From positions 206,564-270,563 of the forward strand of contig BJOX01000030.1 in the NCBI GenBank assembly GCA_009731375.1: a DNA stretch of 64,000 nucleotides. The letters are read 5' to 3'. A program made the translations under genes and the position numbers. Within the stretch, counting starts at the first letter, position 1. Each line of letters opens with the position of its first letter. The notes beneath the pieces are model-generated. The model saw only the letters and a program-made list of their open reading frames with translations, was not told where the DNA came from and did no database searches. Of the stretch, positions 11,339 through 45,485 are shown piece after piece. Source of the DNA: Paulinella micropora (Eukaryota; Cercozoa; Imbricatea; Euglyphida).

Positions 11339-11431
11339 GTGCTACTACTGCTACTAGTAATAACATACAATATGGAAGAAAGGAAGAAAGAAAGAAAGAA
11401 AAAGAAAGAAGGAAAAAAGGAAAGCAGGAAA

Positions 11432-11473
<42 letters not shown>

Positions 11474-11617
11474 AGGAAGAAAGGAAAGAAGGAAAGAAGG
11501 AAAGAAAAGACCGCTGATGGTAGCGCCGAACCACAGAGCGGCCAGGGCTACGGTGGGGACATCTAGGAAGATTGATAGGTAGATGGATGGATAGATGGAT
11601 GGATGGATGGATGGATG

Positions 11618-11655
<38 letters not shown>

Positions 11656-11711
11656 CAGATAGATAGATAGATGGATAGATAGATAGATAGGTAGGTAGGT
11701 AGGTAGATAGG

Positions 11712-11771
<60 letters not shown>

Positions 11772-11786
11772 CAGATATATAGATAA

Positions 11787-11836
<50 letters not shown>

Positions 11837-12016
11837 CTTTGCCGATGAGGACAAACGGGCCAATCCAGGAAAAGGTAGGTAGGTAGGTGGGTAGATAGTA
11901 GGTAGGGAGGTTAGTTAGATAGATACGACGTACCTGGCTTGGCAACGGGAACAAACAGGCCAAGGCAGGAAAAGATGAGCATCAACGTAGTGAACGAACC
12001 AACGGCTGTTCAAAAA
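10801..12016. repeat. Compound microsatellites (ATGT, ACT, GAAA, GATA)
   Basis: ATGT arrays (10980-11150), an ACT array (11294-11335), GAAA/GGAA tracts (11373-11508) and GATA/GGTA tracts (11570-11925). The sequence between ATGT arrays repeats as ACCAGCCATACTGATTGTAG and ACCAGCCGTATTGTTTGTAG (about 11052 and 11150). Long ORFs here are repeat translations and are not genes. Confidence 0.9.
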
Positions 12017-12714
12017 NNNNNNNNNNNNNNNNNNNNNNNNNNNNNNNNNNNNNNNNNNNNNNNNNNNNNNNNNNNNNNNNNNNNNNNNNNNNNNNNNNNN
12101 NNNNNNNNNNNNNNNNNNNNNNNNNNNNNNNNNNNNNNNNNNNNNNNNNNNNNNNNNNNNNNNNNNNNNNNNNNNNNNNNNNNNNNNNNNNNNNNNNNNN
12201 NNNNNNNNNNNNNNNNNNNNNNNNNNNNNNNNNNNNNNNNNNNNNNNNNNNNNNNNNNNNNNNNNNNNNNNNNNNNNNNNNNNNNNNNNNNNNNNNNNNN
12301 NNNNNNNNNNNNNNNNNNNNNNNNNNNNNNNNNNNNNNNNNNNNNNNNNNNNNNNNNNNNNNNNNNNNNNNNNNNNNNNNNNNNNNNNNNNNNNNNNNNN
12401 NNNNNNNNNNNNNNNNNNNNNNNNNNNNNNNNNNNNNNNNNNNNNNNNNNNNNNNNNNNNNNNNNNNNNNNNNNNNNNNNNNNNNNNNNNNNNNNNNNNN
12501 NNNNNNNNNNNNNNNNNNNNNNNNNNNNNNNNNNNNNNNNNNNNNNNNNNNNNNNNNNNNNNNNNNNNNNNNNNNNNNNNNNNNNNNNNNNNNNNNNNNN
12601 NNNNNNNNNNNNNNNNNNNNNNNNNNNNNNNNNNNNNNNNNNNNNNNNNNNNNNNNNNNNNNNNNNNNNNNNNNNNNNNNNNNNNNNNNNNNNNNNNNNN
12701 NNNNNNNNNNNNNN
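12017..12714. other. Assembly gap (698 N)
   Basis: Unresolved sequence. The right edge opens directly into the interspersed repeat at 12715, whose second copy is at 17128. Hidden sequence may therefore resemble the segment left of 17128. Confidence 0.95.
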
Positions 12715-12892
12715 CCCCGACTTCATCAACCCTTTGCATCACGCCCCGACTTCATCAGCCATGGTCAGGAGTTGGTTGCCTGTTTAGCCCTTGCGCTGCG
12801 CGCGATTAACGGCGGACACAAAATCGTCATTGTAGGAGATAGTTAGATCTGAACCCTAGGCTGAGTTGCCAGTGGCAGAGACCGTCTCCAGG

Positions 12893-12893
<1 letters not shown>
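12715..12893. repeat. 179-bp interspersed repeat, copy 1
   Basis: Nearly or fully identical to 17128-17306, both ending CCGTCTCCAGGG and both followed at once by a GATA array. It includes a 26-base internal near-repeat around CCCCGACTTCATCA. The left side is cut by a gap. It may be a recent dispersed element or an assembly duplication. Confidence 0.8.
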
Positions 12894-12975
<82 letters not shown>

Positions 12976-13290
12976 GTAGTTACCTTTCATGACAGGGGAC
13001 AGCTCGCTCTGTGGGGTTCTGGAGCAGCCGCTCTCCTGAAGATATTTACATTTATTTACATACATGAATGTGTACATATATACATACATAGATAAATATG
13101 TACGTACGTACGTACATAAATATATACATACATACATACATATTATACATACATACGTACGTACATACATACATACATACATACATACGTACATACATAC
13201 GTATATAGTACATACACACTTCACACATACATACATACCCCGGCGTCGGGGCAATCCAGGTATCTGATACATGCTCTTCCCCTACACAAC

Positions 13291-13375
<85 letters not shown>

Positions 13376-13423
13376 AGACAGAGAGAGAGAGAGATAGACA
13401 GATAGATAGATATATAGATATAT

Positions 13424-13511
<88 letters not shown>

Positions 13512-13655
13512 GTAGATAGGTCCATGATGAAATGTTTTCGTTAGATACGTATGAAGCTGGGTAGGGGTAGGTAGGTAGGTAGGTAGGTAGGTAGGTAGAT
13601 AGAAAGATAGATAGATGGGTTAATGTAGATGGATGGATGGATGGATGGATGGATG

Positions 13656-13709
<54 letters not shown>

Positions 13710-13802
13710 AAGATAGATAGATAGATAGGTAGGTAGAGGTAAGGTAAATGGATAGACAGATAGGTGCATGATTAGGTGTTTTCGGTCGTGTGGAGTCGAC
13801 AG

Positions 13803-13854
<52 letters not shown>

Positions 13855-13860
13855 ATATAT
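12894..13860. repeat. GATA, ACAT/CGTA and AT arrays
   Basis: GATA at 12894-12975 and 13290-13735, ACAT/TACG at 13060-13240, and AT at 13805-13862. A short non-repeat piece at 12976-13040 shows no coding signal. GGTCCATGATGAAATGTTTT at 13518 begins a motif that recurs near 13757 and three times around 14158-14340. Confidence 0.9.
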
Positions 13861-13982
13861 ATGTAAGAAGAAATCGAGAAGTAGACAGGTGGGACGTTGA
13901 GATAGGACAAGAAGATATGTAGATAGATATAGATATAAATATAGATATAGATAGAGATATAGATAGAGATATAGATATAGAT

Positions 13983-14081
<99 letters not shown>

Positions 14082-14395
14082 TACAGGTAGGTAGGCAGGT
14101 AGGTAGGTAGGTGGGTAGGTGGGTGAGTAGGTAGTTAGGTAAGTAGATAGATAGATAGGTCCATGTACCAGATGTTTTCAGTGTATTGATAGGTAGGTGG
14201 GTAGGTAGTTAGAAGGCAGATACAGATAGGTCCATGTACCAGATGGTTGCAGTGTATTGATAGGTAGGTGGGTAGGTGGGTAGGTAGTTAGGTAGGTAGA
14301 TAGATACATATAGGTCCATGTACCAGATGTTTTCAGTGTATTGAACAATACAGTCGCCGCTGGGCCACTCGGAACTTTCAGTCCTGCACACGGAT
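13861..14395. repeat. GATA array and ~75-bp minisatellite
   Basis: A GATA/GGTA array is followed by three copies of GGTCCATGTACCAGATG plus CAGTGTATTGA at about 14158, 14231 and 14311. They are separated by GTAG/GTGG tracts. No coding signal. Confidence 0.8.
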
Positions 14396-15775
<1,380 letters not shown>

Positions 15776-16648
15776 TTTGGTCTATCAGCTCTGCATATCC
15801 GAAGACATAGGCATCCATTCCACCCCGCCGCCAATCGGCGACTGGGTAGCGGGCTGGGAATGGGCACTAGGCCCCGAATTTGTGCAGTCTGACGGTTCTA
15901 CGACCCTGGCTAGAGGGCCGTAGAACCAACCCAGACACGTGTCCGTGATCACGTGCCCCGCCAAGGCTCGGGCCCGAGGGGTACACCAACCCTCGAGCTT
16001 CATCCAAGGCGACCACTTTCGCGGCGGCCGGACTATACCTTAAGATCTCCCTGCTTATGTGCCTACCCGCACACAGGAAGATCCCACTCCCGTCTAGTCT
16101 CTGAACCTTTCCCATTTGTCAGGACACCACTGGGTAGTGGCGACGGAGGACTACCGGGCCAGCTGCAGCGGTGACATAAGTGGGCCGACGTCGAGAGTAG
16201 TGACCATTTGCCATATCCACTGGTCACTAAACTCACGTCGGAACACCAAGTCAGTCCAAGGCAGCCAATCAGAGGTAGTCGTACCGAGTAGGAGCCATGC
16301 GCGGGGTTGGCCTGACAAGAAGGGACTTGGCTGCGGGTTACCCATTATTCCCTGCGTGGCCATATCCTTCGAGTTTTTACCATCCGACGAGCGTTACCTC
16401 GCCTGCTGCACCTTGCGGTTTCCCGCAGGCCGCGGTATCGAAGGCTCTTAGGGCTTTCCCGAACAGTTTGAGAGTGTATCGAGGGCCGATGAAGGGTAGT
16501 CATCAGCCCTGGCCAGTCACGCTGCACCAGCTGCGACTGCACAAACAGCTGGTGAAGGGCTGAAGGAGATAGATAGATCGACCCCCAGGCTGTAGGTGCC
16601 AGTGGGTCGAGTCCAACTCCGGGATGCAGTTTACCGTCATGCCCAGGA
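15776..16648. repeat. GC-rich island between GATA arrays, probable interspersed element
   Basis: About 870 bp, GC-rich, with no intact ORF. Its left edge (ATATGTTTGGTCTAT, about 15770) matches the left edge of the next island (ATATGTTTAATCTAT, about 16851). Both islands end in a CTCC-GGG phrase before GATA. GGTCGAGTCCA near 16605 resembles a pol III B box but no matching A box was found at normal spacing. Probably a degraded element; its class is not clear. Confidence 0.45.
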
Positions 16649-16649
16649 C

Positions 16650-16739
<90 letters not shown>

Positions 16740-16773
16740 GATAGATAGAGATAGATAGACAGATAGATAGATG

Positions 16774-16850
<77 letters not shown>
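16649..16850. repeat. GATA array
   Basis: A GATA array with a few GACA and GAGATA variants, separating the two islands. Confidence 0.95.
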
Positions 16851-16853
<3 letters not shown>

Positions 16854-17305
16854 TGTTTAATCTATGGGCGTGGCTTAGCTTGAAAAGCCATGGCCTCCTA
16901 TACTACCCCCGGACAAGAACTTTCAGCACCGGCCAAGCTGCACACCAACCACTGTCTCGCTGTGGTTGGTGTCTGTGCCCAGTTCAAGCCGAAAGGTAGC
17001 CGAGCCCTTTTGAACTATACGGGACAACACTAGAACACTCCCCAGGAGCGCGTGCCCTAAGGAGATGATGCCATGAGCAAGTCGAAGTTTCAGGAGTTCA
17101 CGCTCGTTGTGAGTTACCTTTCTACAACCCCGACTTCATCAACCCTTTGCATCACGCCCCGACTTCATCAGCCATGGTCAGGAGTTGGTTGCCTGTTTAG
17201 CCCTTGCGCTGCGCGCGATTAACGGCGGACACAAAATCGTCATTGTAGGAGATAGTTAGATCTGAACCCTAGGCTGAGTTGCCAGTGGCAGAGACCGTCT
17301 CCAGG

Positions 17306-17306
<1 letters not shown>
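16851..17306. repeat. Interspersed element island, contains 179-bp repeat copy 2
   Basis: Starts with ATATGTTTAATCTAT and ends in CCGTCTCCAGGG before GATA. Its last 179 bases (17128-17306) match 12715-12893. CACACCAACCACTG and CTGTGGTTGGTGTC (about 16941-16974) form an inverted repeat. No ORF was supported. Confidence 0.55.
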
Positions 17307-18152
<846 letters not shown>

Positions 18153-18775
18153 GTGATGGACCATGATCCCATCATTGCACAAAGGCAGGAGAAGATCGCC
18201 AAGCCGACCAGGCACTTGACAAAAAGCAAACATATGTTAACATACTGGAAACTGATTTTACGAACTTCCATTATGCTGACGACTAGACGATTACGATTAG
18301 GAGTGATGATGATTGCATGTGTGTGTGTGTGTGTGCGTGTGTGAGAGAGAGAGAGAGGAGGAGGAGGAGGAGGAGGAGGAGGAGGAGGAGGAGGAGGAGA
18401 GGGAGTGAGAGGAGGAGGAGGAGGAGGAGGAGGAGGAGGAGGAGGAGGAGGAGGAGGAGGAGGAGGAGGAGGAGGAGGAGGAGGAGGAGGAGGAGGAGGA
18501 GGAGGAGGAGGAGGAGGAGGAGGAGGAGGAGGAGGAGGAGGAGGAGGAGGAGGAGGAGGAGGAGGAGGAGGAGGAGGAGGAGGAGGAGGAGGAGGAGGAG
18601 GAGGAGGAGGAGGAGGAGGAGGAGGAGGAGGAGGAGGAGGAGGAGGAGGAGGAGGAGGAGGAGGAGGAGGAGGAGGAGGAGGAGGAGGAGGAGGAGGAGG
18701 AGGAGGAGGAGGAGGAGGAGGAGGAGGAGGAGGAGGAGGAGGAGGAGGAGGAGGAGGAGGAGGAGGAGGAGGAGG
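18153..18775. repeat. GGA triplet array (~420 bp)
   Basis: After 160 bp of unassigned sequence and a GT tract, (GGA)n runs almost without interruption from about 18355 to 18775 and ends at a 10-N gap. It would read as poly-Gly, poly-Glu or poly-Arg, but no flanking coding sequence supports a gene. Such GGA tracts can form quadruplex-like structures. Confidence 0.9.
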
Positions 18776-18785
18776 NNNNNNNNNN

Positions 18786-19398
18786 CGCTTCAGTGTTGCA
18801 TGTACCATGACACCATCCTTAGGGTGAACAGTCATCTTGTGATCCTTAGCCTTCAATTGCGCCTACGACGAAAGCTGCAGTCAACAACAGGACTTTACGA
18901 AACTGGAATAAAATTTTATAACTAGGCATGATCATCTTTAAGCCACTATAGGCGAGTGTATTCGTATGAAATCTCGTACGAAGATAGCATACAAAAGCCT
19001 GGTCTGGGGCCTGCTAGGTGCGGGAAGGAGAGATTTATCAACTGATACAGGAAAAATCGAGTTTCTTTCATGTTGATGCCTCTCCATCCCTTATTCATAT
19101 TCACTTGTCACGCGTGTCTGCCATGAAATATTTTGCGCGCAATCATACTTCGAAAAATGCGCACCAAATCTGCACACTTGAAAATATCATGGCTCCTGTG
19201 AATTTCAAGTTGTTGCAAGTTGAAATTTGACTTAATATTTCTACAGCATTTTGTATCAACTCCAAGCGAAACAGCTTGGACCTCTAATATAAACAGAAAC
19301 TCAAGTGGAAACTATGCTTTCTTTCCAGCTTTTTTTTCACTTTTTTTTTCGCTCAAGTCTTGAAGATGTCTGCCTTACCTGAAACTCTGCAAGGGTGA
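18786..19398. other. Low-repeat spacer with no recognised gene
   Basis: About 600 bp free of microsatellites. The longest ORF (19018-19230, 70 codons) shows no motif, and no splice-flanked coding block was recognised. It borders the left arm of the large inverted structure. Confidence 0.5.
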
Positions 19399-19700
19399 GC
19401 CTAATTGCTCACAAAATAGGGTCCAAAAATACAAGCCACTGCCCGTGAAGTTCAGTGGTTTTCCTTGCAGGTCTGAAAAGCCACTGCCGTGAAGTGTTTG
19501 GACTTGGAAAAAATTACTGCAGGAACTTTTTATTTCTTTTATTTTTTGCCTCCAAAAAAGGTTATCTATAACTTTTGGGGGGTTGTTTCTTCTGCCTCAA
19601 AGTTTTTTTTGCATTGTAGTTCACACCTGGCGCTATTTTCTTTCCACCATACACTTTTCTATTTTCTTTCCCATACCAAAAATCACTTACGCACTGTCTG
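19399..19700 (+). repeat. Left arm of a 7.9-kb inverted structure
   Basis: Begins GCCTAATTGCTCACAAA. Its reverse complement occurs at 27020-27305 at about 90 percent identity by eye over about 300 bp, including the paired phrase CCACTGCCCGTGAAGTTCAG. The arm ends at CACTTACGCACTGTCTG, where microsatellites begin on both sides. No TG/CA ends or clear target duplication were seen. Confidence 0.85.
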
Positions 19701-20334
19701 TTTGTCTGTTTGTGTGTGTGTGTGTGTGTGTGTGTCTGCCTGTCTGTCTGTCTGTCTGTCTGTGCTGTCCGTCTGTCTGTCCGTCTTTCTGTCTCTCTGT
19801 CTCTCTGTCTCAGACTAGTACTGTCTGTCCGTCTGTCTGTCTGTCTGTCTGTCTCAGACTGTCTGTCTGTCTGTCTGTCTGTGCTGTCTGTCTGTCTGTC
19901 TAACTGTCTGTCTGTCTGTCTGCCTGCCTGTCTGCCTGTCTGTCTATCAGTGTGTGTGTGTGTGTGTGTGTGTCTTTGTGTGTGTGTTTGTCTGTGTGTG
20001 TGTGTGTCTGTCTGTATGTCTGTCTGTCCGTCTGTTCTCTCTGTCTGCCTGTCTGTCTATGTGTGTGTGTGTGTGTTTGTGTGTGTCTATGTATGTATGT
20101 ATGTATGTATGTATGTATGTATGTATGTGTATGTATGTATGTATGCATTTATTTACATATGTATGTATGTATGTATGTATTTATGTATGTATGTATCTAT
20201 GTATGTACGTACATATGTATGTATGTATGTACGTATGTATGTATGTATCTATGTATCTATGTATGTATGTATGCATGCATGCAGGCAGGCAAAGTGTGTA
20301 TGTATGTATGCATGTATGTATGTATGTATATATG

Positions 20335-20368
<34 letters not shown>

Positions 20369-20832
20369 TGTATGTATGTATTTATGCATGTATGCATGTA
20401 TGCATGCATACATACATGCATGCATGCATACATGCATGCATGTATGCATGTATGTATGTATGTATGTATGTATGTATGTATGTATGTATGTATGTATGTA
20501 TGTATGTAGTATGTATGTACGTATGTATGTATATATATATGTATGTATGTATGCATGAATGCATGCATGCAGGCATGCATGCATGCATGCATACATGCAT
20601 GTATGCATGTATGTATGTATGTATGTATGTATGTATGTATGTATGTATGTATATATGTATATATGTATGCATGCATGCATGAAATGATGTATGTATGTAT
20701 ATATGTATGTATGTATGTATGTGTGTGTGTATGTGTGTGTGTGTATGTATGTATGTATGTATGTATGTATGTATGTATGTATGTATGTATGTATGTTATG
20801 TATGTATGTATGTATGTATGTACGTATGTATG

Positions 20833-20868
<36 letters not shown>

Positions 20869-21126
20869 TGTATGTAGGTATGTAGGTATGTAGGTATGTA
20901 GGTATGTAGTTATGCAGGTATGTAGGTATGTAGGTATGTAGGTATGTAGGTATGTAGGTATGTATGTATGCATGTATGTATGTATGCATGTATGTATGTA
21001 TGCATGTATGTATGTATGTATGTATGTATGTATGTATGTGTGTATGTATGTGTGTATGTATGTATGTATGTATGTATGTATGCATGTACATGTATGTATG
21101 TATGTATGTATGTATGTGTATGTATG

Positions 21127-21158
<32 letters not shown>

Positions 21159-21447
21159 TGTATGTATGTATGTATGCATGCATGCATGCATGTACGTATG
21201 TATGTATGTATGTATGTATGTATGTATGCATGCATGCATGCATGTATGTATGCATGTATGCATGTATGCATCTATGTATGTATGTATGTATGTATGTATG
21301 TCTTGTGTGTGTGTATGTACATGCATGCATGGATGCATACATACATACATACATACATATAATATACATACATAGATACATACATAGATACATACATACA
21401 TACATACATGCATGCATACATACATGCATACATACATACATATATAC

Positions 21448-21479
<32 letters not shown>

Positions 21480-21672
21480 GTATGTATGTGTGTGTATGTG
21501 TGCGTGTGTGTGTGTGTGTCTATGTATGTATGTCTGTATGTGTATGTATGTGTATGTATGTGTATGTATGTGTATGTATGTGTATGTATGTATGTATGTA
21601 TGTATGTATTTAAGTATGTATGTATGTATGTATGTATGTATGTATGTATGTATGTATGCATGTATGTGTATG

Positions 21673-21708
<36 letters not shown>

Positions 21709-21935
21709 TGTATGCCACGGTATGTATGTATGTATGTATGTTTGTATGTATCCATGTATCTACTATGTATGTATGTATGTATGTATGTATGCATGTAGGT
21801 ATGTAGGTATGTAAATATGTAGGTATGTATGTATGTATGTATGTACTAGTATGTATGTATGCCACTGTATGTATGTGTATGTATGTATGCCATGGTATGT
21901 ATGTATGCATGCATGCATGTATGTATGTATGTATG
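19701..21935. repeat. TGTC, TGTG and ATGT arrays (left interior)
   Basis: Ordered arrays: TGTC (19730-19930), TG-rich (19950-20090), then ATGT with ATGC and GGTA variants to 21935. The same order appears inverted from the right arm. Long ORFs (Tyr-Val-Cys-Met repeats) are repeat translations. Confidence 0.9.
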
Positions 21936-22705
21936 TCACGTATTACAGTAATAAATTCGACACTGATGTCATTATTACCGTATGATTATGAGTCGCTCAT
22001 TAAACTATTCAATATTAATCAAGATTATGCAAAAAAAAATGGAGCCACGGTCGATATCAATCAGCCAATATTAATACAAATCCAGGCAATATTCTGGCAA
22101 GTAATCAACCGTCTAATGATGTCACGTTAATCCGACCAATATTAATCAATATTAATCCATCACTGATCACTTAATCAATATGAACTTGAGTTCAACTCAA
22201 GTTGAATCAATATTAATCAACTTGATATTACTGAATCAACATAACTTGATCAAGTAATGACGGTGGCAGTTCAAGTGATAATAAAACGGCCCGGAACTTA
22301 TCATAATGAAGTAACGGAACTCAAAATAGATGCAAAAACTTGAATCGACGAAAATTAACACAGTATCATCATGAGGCTCATAGTAGTAATAATTCGGTCC
22401 GGTACGGTATTCACATGATTCTGGATGATAATATGATATTATTCAATATTATTCAATTAGAATTATATTATTAATCATCAATACTATTCAAAACTATGAT
22501 TATTCATTTCTAGTAGTGTTATTCAATATTATTCAATAATGATATTATTCAATATTATGCAATATTATGCAATCAGTATTCAAAGTTATTCAATATTATT
22601 TAACGTTATTATTTAATCATGATTATTTGACGATATCCAAGTTGAATTATTAAACCTAATTACGGAATATCATTAATGTTGATCAATATTACTTAATAAC
22701 GGTAG
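21936..22705. other. AT-rich core between the ATGT arrays
   Basis: About 770 bp of AT-rich DNA, dense in CAATATTAATC and TATTCAATATTAT words, with many short inverted matches around AATATT. No ORF over 100 codons and no recognised domain. It lies near the middle of the 7.9-kb inverted structure. Confidence 0.6.
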
Positions 22706-27019
<4,314 letters not shown>

Positions 27020-27305
27020 ACAGTGCGTAAGTGGAATCAAAAAGTATTTTTTGTGTGTAGAAAAGTGTGTGGTGGAAAGAAAATAGCGTAAGGTGTGAAC
27101 TACAATGCAAAAAACTTTGAGGCAGAAGAAACAACCCCCCAAAAGTTAGAGTTAAACTTTTTTGGAGGCAAAAAATAAAAGAAATAAAAAGTTCCTGAGT
27201 AATTTTTTCCAAGTCCGAACACTTCACGGCAGTGGCTTTTCAGACCTCACTGAACTTCACGGGCAGTGGCTTGTATTTTTGGACCCTATTTGTGAGCAAT
27301 TAGGC
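27020..27305 (-). repeat. Right arm of the 7.9-kb inverted structure
   Basis: Inverted copy of 19399-19700, from CAGTGCGTAAGTGG to GAGCAATTAGGC. Differences are mostly small indels in A/T runs. The outer end is GGC at 27305, followed by CACAGAAATT. Confidence 0.85.
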
Positions 27306-27939
27306 CACAGAAATTAATTATATTGCGGACTCACGAGAGATTTCCTTTTTGAAAATCCGCAATAACGCAGACTTTGTTGAAACATTCGCAAGCACTACAT
27401 AGAAAAAGTTCGATAGAGTGGACTGACAAGAATGCCTTTCACTTCGCCGATAAACCAGCTATAATTGGTGGTGACTGCCGGGCCGGCTTGGGACCACTTT
27501 TGTTTTGCTACGTGTTTTTGCCTTTCCAGCCAGGGCAGGCCCGGCCCAGCCATTGAATTTACGGGGTGGCACTTGATACCGGGTAACTAAAAGGGGAGGA
27601 AGAAAGAATCAAAGGTGCGTTTTCTGTTCTCAAGATAGGCCTTTGTTGGGGATCATAGCTTTCAAAGAGAAATCTGCCTTGCAGTGTGGAATATGATTTC
27701 TCGAAACAAAATTGCAGTTTTCACCGCGCTGACCTGAGTGTGTCAGAACGTCAAAGCCGAACAGTTGCACCATCCTGCTGCTAAGTTCTTTGTACGCGGC
27801 TGAGTGCTTGACTGTTGTCTTTCGGTTTGAGTGTGAGTTCTGCGTTATGACAGCATTCATATTTTGCATGTTTGCAAATTTACTTAGACTTAATTGGTGT
27901 TATTCTATTCTTGTGCTCCTGTGCTGACATGTCAGCCGT
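27306..27939 (+). promoter_or_regulatory. Upstream region of the iminopeptidase gene
   Basis: 634 bp with mixed composition and no repeat arrays, lying between the inverted structure and the start codon at 27940. No ORF or TATA box stands out. It presumably holds the promoter and 5' UTR, inferred only from position. Confidence 0.35.
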
Positions 27940-43319
<15,380 letters not shown>

Positions 43320-43650
43320 TACTGACTACATTCATATTGCAAAGTTATCATATTTTTCAAGCTGAATTTTCTTATTGCCACCTACCAAAAGCTGGTTTCA
43401 CATTGAGCACATGTATCAACATGAGTGTAGTTTGTAATATTCAAATGATTTGCAAAGAGCTAGGCATGACACCTTTCCAATAAAGATTTTAATTCAGTAC
43501 AACACGTTCATTTAGTTGTACTTCAAACGATTCTAATGAATCTGGTGATGTTCTTACACAATAAAGACTTAATTTCCTACAACACGCTCATTTAGTTATC
43601 AGTCAAAAGTTCTCATCAATGTGATGATCTTACTCAGATTAGATGTTGCA
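43320..43650 (+). terminator. Iminopeptidase 3' UTR with duplicated poly(A) signal
   Basis: AATAAA at 43479-43484 and ATAAAG at 43561 each precede a phrase like TTAATTCAGTACAACACG and TTTAGTT. An ~80-bp segment carrying the signal is therefore tandemly duplicated. The first AATAAA, 160 bases after the stop, is the likeliest site. Confidence 0.6.
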
Positions 43651-43997
43651 GATGCACTACCAAGGAGAACCCAGATAGGATCTCACAGCATACATGATAG
43701 TACTAGTCAACTTTGCTAGAAAAGCAATATTTGATCCACTGTCTGACTGTAGAAAGGATTGAGAAAGTAAGTTCAAAAGAAAGTAAAAATTCAGATTTAA
43801 TAATAAAAATCATCGGAACTGTCACATATCAAAAGGCCAAGCGCCACCCAAGTAGTGACTCAGAATTCTATTGGTTTTAGTCGATTCCAGTGCATTGTGA
43901 ACTTCACTAGCAGTGGCTTTTCATTCTGGTTGTTAGCAACTTCGGAGCCGAATCTAAAACGAAGTTTTTTGGATTAGCGACAATATCTCATATTATA

Positions 43998-44034
<37 letters not shown>

Positions 44035-44490
44035 GCCTTCACCTTATACAAAAAGTGAACCCCTTGCTACCCTAAAACGCTTTAACAGTGTATATTAAGC
44101 TATAGTATTTGTTGTATTTTATTTGTTAAAATCAGAGCCTAGTCATAGTAATGTTCAGTCCGGTCCGGTCGTATTAAGGTTACATTCGGTTTGTAAATAA
44201 CTGTTATTTAACATATAATCACTTTCTCCAAAATCTGACAGTGTAAATCTGAAAGCAGTTCGTCTTCGTGCACATGATGTTACACTTGTTCTGTTCGCAT
44301 AATTCGTTGACGTTTTTTTAGTGTAGCCACTTGATGTTCTTGACATATGATGAGTTTGGTTCAATCCCGTCCAGTGCGTTATTTGTAGCAGTAATCAACT
44401 GATAAAGTCGATCCAGAATGTCTTTCTCCGTGTGCATGCTGCCTTGTCCTAACGGGAATGTATGTGTGTATGTGTGCAGGTGGTGCGGGT
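43651..44490. other. Intergenic spacer, nothing recognised
   Basis: About 840 bp of AT-rich sequence with a short AT microsatellite (44000-44035). The longest ORF (44364-44155, minus) has no motif and no splice context. Confidence 0.5.
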
Positions 44491-45485
44491 TCAAGACTTA
44501 TATGCAGCAACTACCTCATCACTGAGATTGATAGCTCTTTTTATCATCTTACGATATCTCTTCTCAGCATCACCAGACTGCTCAAACGCACACTGTGCTG
44601 GTAGCAGGCATGAGAAATCAGAGGTGACAAGTGGTGGCATTGCTGGTACTGTTGATTTGCTAGCTGTGTGTGGAGTTATAGTAGTCAGAAGAATGAGTGG
44701 TGGTGGGATAGACGAAGGTTTTGAAAGGGACGAACTCGCGGTGGTGTTGGAGGCATGAGATTGTTTGGTTTGCTGGTGGTGGTAGCTGGTGAGGGAAAGC
44801 GAACTGACACTGTACGGACAAGCTGTGGTGGTGCATAAGATGGTGAGCGTGGTGCTTGCTTGTTTCATGAGGCAAGTGCTTTATCTCTCATGTGCATGTC
44901 CATCACACATCCAACTAGCTTTCTGTAGATATGCTCTTGTGAGGTAGGATACATATATTTTCCTTCATTGTATGAGGATATGAACTTTGGAAGAACCTGA
45001 TCAACCTCTACGGATGCAAAGTCTTTGAACAGATATCGGACGTTAGAGGTTGGTTCAGCAGTATGAACTTGATTGACTGACTCAAGTACACGAGCCTGTT
45101 CATTTAGCTCGCTTGATATATCTGCTAACTCCCTTAGCGAAAGCATGTTAGTACTGTTTTCCTGTGTATGTGCTGATTCATCCATACATGCATTTAGACA
45201 TTTGTGGATGTGTTGCAATCCAAGCCATTTACGAACTTTCAAATGCATACCATGAATGATGTCAGACATTTGATAAAAAGGGATACAGCTAGCGGACATA
45301 TAATCAACTCCTGTTGGGTTTCTATTTGCACTCACTGGTTCGATAGTTACATTCCACTTGCCGTTCTTCAACGCACCTGGTCGGTAGAAACGACGCCAGC
45401 TGTCTGGCACCTTCTCATGTGCCTGGTTGGGTGTGAAGGACATGTCGACACAGGGTTGAATGGAAACCACGCCCTTCGCTCTACA
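44491..45485 (-). CDS. Unidentified protein (two overlapping ORFs)
   Basis: An ORF of about 201 codons (45470-44865) ends in TGA overlapping the ATG of a 125-codon ORF (44868-44491). The first is Met/His/Asn-rich with no known motif (for example PDSWRRFYRPGALKNGKWNV). A TGTAG acceptor just upstream of 45485 suggests the first ORF may be an internal exon rather than a complete gene. The second is Ser/Thr-rich and may be noncoding. It sits 1.3 kb from the viral-type cluster and could belong to it, but nothing in the sequence proves that. Confidence 0.4.

Noticed and set aside
16583-16630. tRNA gene or SINE head near GGTCGAGTCCA
   Set aside because: A single B-box-like word with no A box at normal distance and no cloverleaf pairing.
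18317-18925. Poly-Arg, poly-Gly and poly-Pro ORFs over the GGA array
   Set aside because: All come from one triplet array ending in a gap. No flanking coding sequence.
27374-27556. Small ORF upstream of the iminopeptidase gene
   Set aside because: No motif, no codon bias and no splice link. Probably 5' flanking DNA.
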